In this document: piece after piece, positions 61,021 to 64,000 of the stretch
How positions within the stretch are numbered: the stretch's first letter is position 1
Layout: each line of letters opens with the position of its first letter
Assembly: GCF_026151205.1 (NCBI RefSeq)
Contig: NC_087073.1
Span: 6,035,001 to 6,099,000 of the forward strand
DNA from: Bolinopsis microptera
Lineage: Eukaryota > Ctenophora > Tentaculata > Lobata > Bolinopsidae
DNA length: 64,000 bases
Direction: 5' to 3'
Position numbers and translations under genes: made by a program
Notes under the pieces: model-generated
What the model was told of the DNA's origin: nothing
The model's input: only the letters and a program-made list of their open reading frames with translations
The model's database searches: none

Positions 61021-61494
61021 ATGTACGTTTTGATTTTATTACAACTCGTTTTAAGCTCTGCTCATACAGCAGATCAACCAGTGGCTGCTGCTCGCACAGC
61101 AGATCAACCAGTGACTGCTTCTCGCATAAAAGATCAACCAGTGACTGTTTCTCGCACAGAAGATCAACCAGTGACTGCTTCTCGCACAGAAGATCAACCA
61201 GTGACTGCTCCTCGCAAAGAAGATCAACCAGTGACTGTTTCTCGCACAGAAGATCAACCAGTGACTGCTCCTCGCACAGAAGATCAACCAGTGACTGCTC
61301 CTCGCACAAAAGATCAACCAGTGACTACTTCTCGCACAGAAGATCAACCAGTGACTGCTCCTCGCACAGAAGATCAACCAGTGACTGCTCCTCGCACAGC
61401 AGATCAACCAGTGGTTGCTCCTCGCACAGCAGATCAACCAGTGACTTCTCGTGAAAAAGGTATAACTATAATTATAGTGCTAAAACAGCTTTGA
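61021..61494 (+). CDS. Secreted precursor with thirteen DQPV decapeptide repeats
   Basis: The ORF starts with a convincing signal peptide, MYVLILLQLVLSSAHT. It then consists of thirteen copies of a ten-residue unit, mostly TEDQPVTAPR or TEDQPVTASR (30-bp DNA unit, 61070-61450). Each unit has an acidic or Lys residue and Asp before Gln-Pro, and a single Arg at its end. In cnidarian neuropeptide precursors, processing often leaves an N-terminal pyroglutamate after acidic residues and ends at a basic residue. This layout fits that loosely, but the usual amidation Gly before Arg is missing. A Thr/Pro/Ser-rich glycosylated surface or mucus protein is the main alternative. The ORF may end at 61494, or splice at a GTATAA donor at 61460. 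The minus-strand ORFs over the same bases are shadows. Confidence 0.55.
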   Translation: MYVLILLQLVLSSAHTADQPVAAARTADQPVTASRIKDQPVTVSRTEDQPVTASRTEDQPVTAPRKEDQPVTVSRTEDQPVTAPRTEDQPVTAPRTKDQPVTTSRTEDQPVTAPRTEDQPVTAPRTADQPVVAPRTADQPVTSREKGITIIIVLKQL

Positions 61495-62801
61495 AGTCTG
61501 GCTCAATTTGCCAGCCCATAAATTATTATTATTATAATATTGTAATATGTGATTTTCACCACAATGGTTCTGGATATCGAAGAGGATTAGAATCATATTA
61601 TCTAATTTGACACGTGTGACGTGAAAGTGATCAAACTCCAACCCAAAAAAACTCAGTATGACTGCCATGTATAAAACAACGAGGATGAATTACCTCCACC
61701 CATTATTAAAATCTATATTCAGGGCCAAATTTATCATTAAAGGATGAGGGGACCTTAGAATTTACTTCCAAATATTCGCGTTTAAGTCCTGTGAAAGTGT
61801 GTAGAATCAAAAAATACGCCGGACTGTGAAATCGATAATTCGTGCAATATCACGCCGCGCTCCTATTGGCTGATAGCAATTTTGGGCTGTGACGTCACTT
61901 ATGTGTTAAGACCAACGTGCGCGCGCACCCTTCGCTCGTGTCAACATTTTGTTCTGTTCTGTTTTAATTACGTCGTGTTACCTTTGGCGTTTGCGAGAGC
62001 GGTATCTTTGGTTGCACTGAATTAGTCTAAGTTACGAATAATTCTCTTTAATAATAATAGTTAAATGTAACTCAGAAAGGCTTTCTTGTAGTTTTAGTAG
62101 GTATTTCTATTTATAAATAGCTAAGATAAGTAGCATCCGCTAACTAAACCACAAACTGCTATTTTGTTTTGACTTGTTTGAAACCTGATATGGACACAAT
62201 TAAAAAGAATGTATGATGTAGTAGAAGACATTTTACTAGCTGGCCCTTGGCGCCTCTAGTCCTATCTGAGTACGCACGTGCGGTTTGACACTGCGCGTGT
62301 ACCGGCCTTTAGTTGTACACTCATTTATAATTTACCGTTTTAGTTTGCTGTGACTTGAATGTAAAGCGTAACGAATGTGGATGTGTTCGTCACGTCTGCT
62401 ATGCTTGGTATAATATTGCTTGGTGTAATAGTTGCAAATCTTGCTTACATTATAAGTAGTGTCACATAGTGAGTTAGAACTTAAAAGCTTGGTGCTTGGT
62501 GCTTGTCCAACTGGAATGAAGACATGCATTTCATACCTACCCGATCCATTTTTATTAGGACCGTGTTGTGTTGATATGACATGTTGATATATCAACTGTG
62601 GTACGAAACAGGGAGTTGCTAGGTGTTACGTTGGGAGCTATAAATATACATAATTTACATGCCTTTCTGTGTGACTTCAATCTTATTTCAGGTGTATCTC
62701 GGCTCATGGTTATCGTAGGGTGATAATTCTTTTTTCAACCGGTTTTTAAAAACCGGTCTCCTCTCCATTGGTTATAGGCTCGTTCGTATCGTAAATTGTT
62801 A

Positions 62802-63664
62802 CCTTATCGGACCTTATTTGGACGGACTTTACTTGAACGCTGGAGGCCCTAGCGTTCATCTTAATGTCCGTTCAAATAAAGTCCGTTCAATTAATGTCCG
62901 TCCAAGTTAAAGTCCGTTGAAATTTTTTCAAAAATTTTTTCATTTCGAACTTTTTGTCCAGAATATGACAACTTTGAGAAATTTATTGTGCCGTAAGTTA
63001 ACGATGGAAAGGTTCTCCTTGGTCTGCCGGAGGCACAGAAAACTCTACTAGTATATGATATTTTCAAGGGTCACTTGGCGGAAAAAAGTCAACGAAATTA
63101 TGGCACTCAACAACATAGTTCATGAACTAGTCCCCGCCAACATGACAAACTTGTTCCAGCCTCTAGATATTACGGTAAATCGTGTTTCCAAGGACATTGT
63201 CCGACGTTGTTATAGTTCATATTACTCGGGGGCGGTCATGAAACAGTGCTAGGAAAGCTCCACGTGATGTTAAGGTTAACCTAAGTTGTCTAAGATAAAA
63301 ACCACTTCACGCCGAATGGCTTGTAAAAGTTAACACTGAAATGCAGGACCGGGGTAGTTTGATAAAAAAGGTTTCCATAAAGCTAGAAATCACTGATGCT
63401 TAACCCATTTGATGAAGATAATATGTGATATTAGACACTGATCATGTACACATATTTTAACATTTTTACTGCTCAATGACTGCTTTTCTTACTTACTGTA
63501 TAAAAAATGGATTTAAAAATCATTTGCTGAAATTAAAAAAACGTCAAAAAAATTGAAAAAATTCGGATTTTTGATGGTTTTGAATGCCTTCGAGCGTTCA
63601 TATTAATGTCCGTTCATAATTATGTCCGTTTATGTAATGTCCGTCCAAATAAGGTCCGATAAGG
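62802..63664. mobile_element. Nested 863-bp element, 26-bp inverted ends, TA flanks
   Basis: The ends begin CCTTATCGGACCTTATTTGG (62802) with the exact complement at 63639-63664, and TA lies outside each. Inside are further inverted copies of AATGTCCGT and a decayed pogo-like transposase fragment. TA duplication and the fragment together suggest a Tc1/mariner-pogo relative. Confidence 0.75.
63025..63252 (+). pseudogene. Relic of a pogo/Tigger-like DDE transposase
   Basis: One frame gives LLVYDIFKGH, the segment with a catalytic Asp. A neighbouring frame then gives NNIVHELVPANMTNLFQPLD followed by ITVNRVSKD, the well-known block near the third acidic residue of DDE_1 (pogo/Tigger) transposases. 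The frame change and missing flanking domains show a non-functional remnant. Confidence 0.7.
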
Positions 63665-63944
63665 TAATGTATTCTTAATTAGTAATTTAGTCGCTCATTT
63701 TACCTGTATTTCTATATGCGCGGATCAGAGCAACTCACATAATTGACGTCACAGGTTCAAATTGTTTTAGCTGGATATCTCGGCGCGCGAATGAAATACA
63801 ACTTTGCGGATTTCACTAAAGTGGTTTATACGATTAATGTAATAAAAGGATTTGCACGAGAAAAAAACTTTTTCTAAGGTCCCCTCATCCTTTAAATTTC
63901 CTTGAATACGTCTGGATGTTATGTCTGAAGAAGACTATTTGATA

Positions 63945-64000
63945 AAACAGTACCAATAATTAAAGAATTAGTACAAAATACCAATAATTAAAGAATTAGT
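63945..64000. repeat. Direct duplication at window end
   Basis: ACCAATAATTAAAGAATTAG occurs twice, 27 bases apart, and runs to the end of the window. Confidence 0.9.

Larger units (their letters stand above)
61741..63891. mobile_element. 2.15-kb element with 20-bp inverted ends and TTAA flanks
   Basis: The ends AGGATGAGGGGACCTTAGAA (61741-61760) and its exact complement (63872-63891) are each flanked outside by TTAA. TTAA duplication is typical of piggyBac-like elements. No transposase of that family is seen, so it is non-autonomous. A second element is nested at 62802-63664. Confidence 0.75.

Noticed and set aside
60971-61437. Minus-strand Cys/Trp/Leu-rich repeat ORFs
   Set aside because: Shadows of the DQPV repeat ORF; no signal peptide and no start context on that strand.
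1-64000. tRNA and rRNA genes
   Set aside because: I looked for B-box-like GGTTCGAATCC on both strands by eye and found no cloverleaf-compatible context. A covariance-model scan would be decisive.

Overview
This window is animal nuclear DNA. Genes are split by GT-AG introns on both strands, intergenic space is long, and there are many DNA-transposon relics, MITE-like foldbacks and minisatellites. I saw no bacterial-type operon, rRNA, convincing tRNA or CRISPR array. The gene set is an inhibitory Smad, a KCBP-type kinesin-14, a CAP protein, a ShKT-domain secreted peptide, a rhodopsin-like receptor and a possible peptide precursor with acidic-Gln-Pro repeats. That fits an early-branching animal, perhaps a cnidarian; the taxonomic guess is inference only.

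Layout. 1-2.6 kb: a Harbinger-type transposon (HARBI1-like nuclease, partial, plus a Myb/SANT-like partner). 2.6-8.7 kb: no gene, foldback and MITE clusters. 8.7-10.2 kb: an intronless SLC2 sugar transporter with one single-base frameshift. 10.2-15.3 kb: small inverted-repeat elements, no convincing gene. 15.3-40.95 kb: one large plus-strand gene of nine exons, which I assemble as an inhibitory Smad (SMAD6/7 type). A palindromic Smad-binding element and four CACGTG E-boxes lie just upstream of its start, and intron 1 is 12.6 kb. 43.2-44.1 kb: a large minisatellite. 44.8-47.0 kb, minus strand: a four-exon secreted CAP protein. 47.5-48.7 kb, minus strand: a two-exon secreted ShKT-domain peptide. 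49.95-58.4 kb, minus strand: fifteen exons of a C-terminal-motor kinesin whose 5' end was not found. A plus-strand GPCR gene sits inside one of its motor-domain introns. 58.8-60.6 kb: a foldback transposon with about 0.5 kb inverted arms. 61.0-61.5 kb: a signal-peptide ORF with thirteen DQPV repeats. 61.7-63.9 kb: a TTAA-flanked element that contains a TA-flanked element with a pogo-like transposase relic.

The strongest points are three. First, the I-Smad gene has a candidate negative-feedback promoter. Second, the exon edges on both sides of the kinesin intron that carries the GPCR have been copied into that intron: seven tandem acceptor copies on one side and one donor copy on the other. 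Third, there is a decapeptide-repeat secretory precursor. Two otherwise good genes (SLC2 and kinesin) each carry one single-base frameshift, which looks more like assembly error than decay. Exon borders were derived by hand from splice motifs, reading phase and family conservation; nothing was searched against a database.
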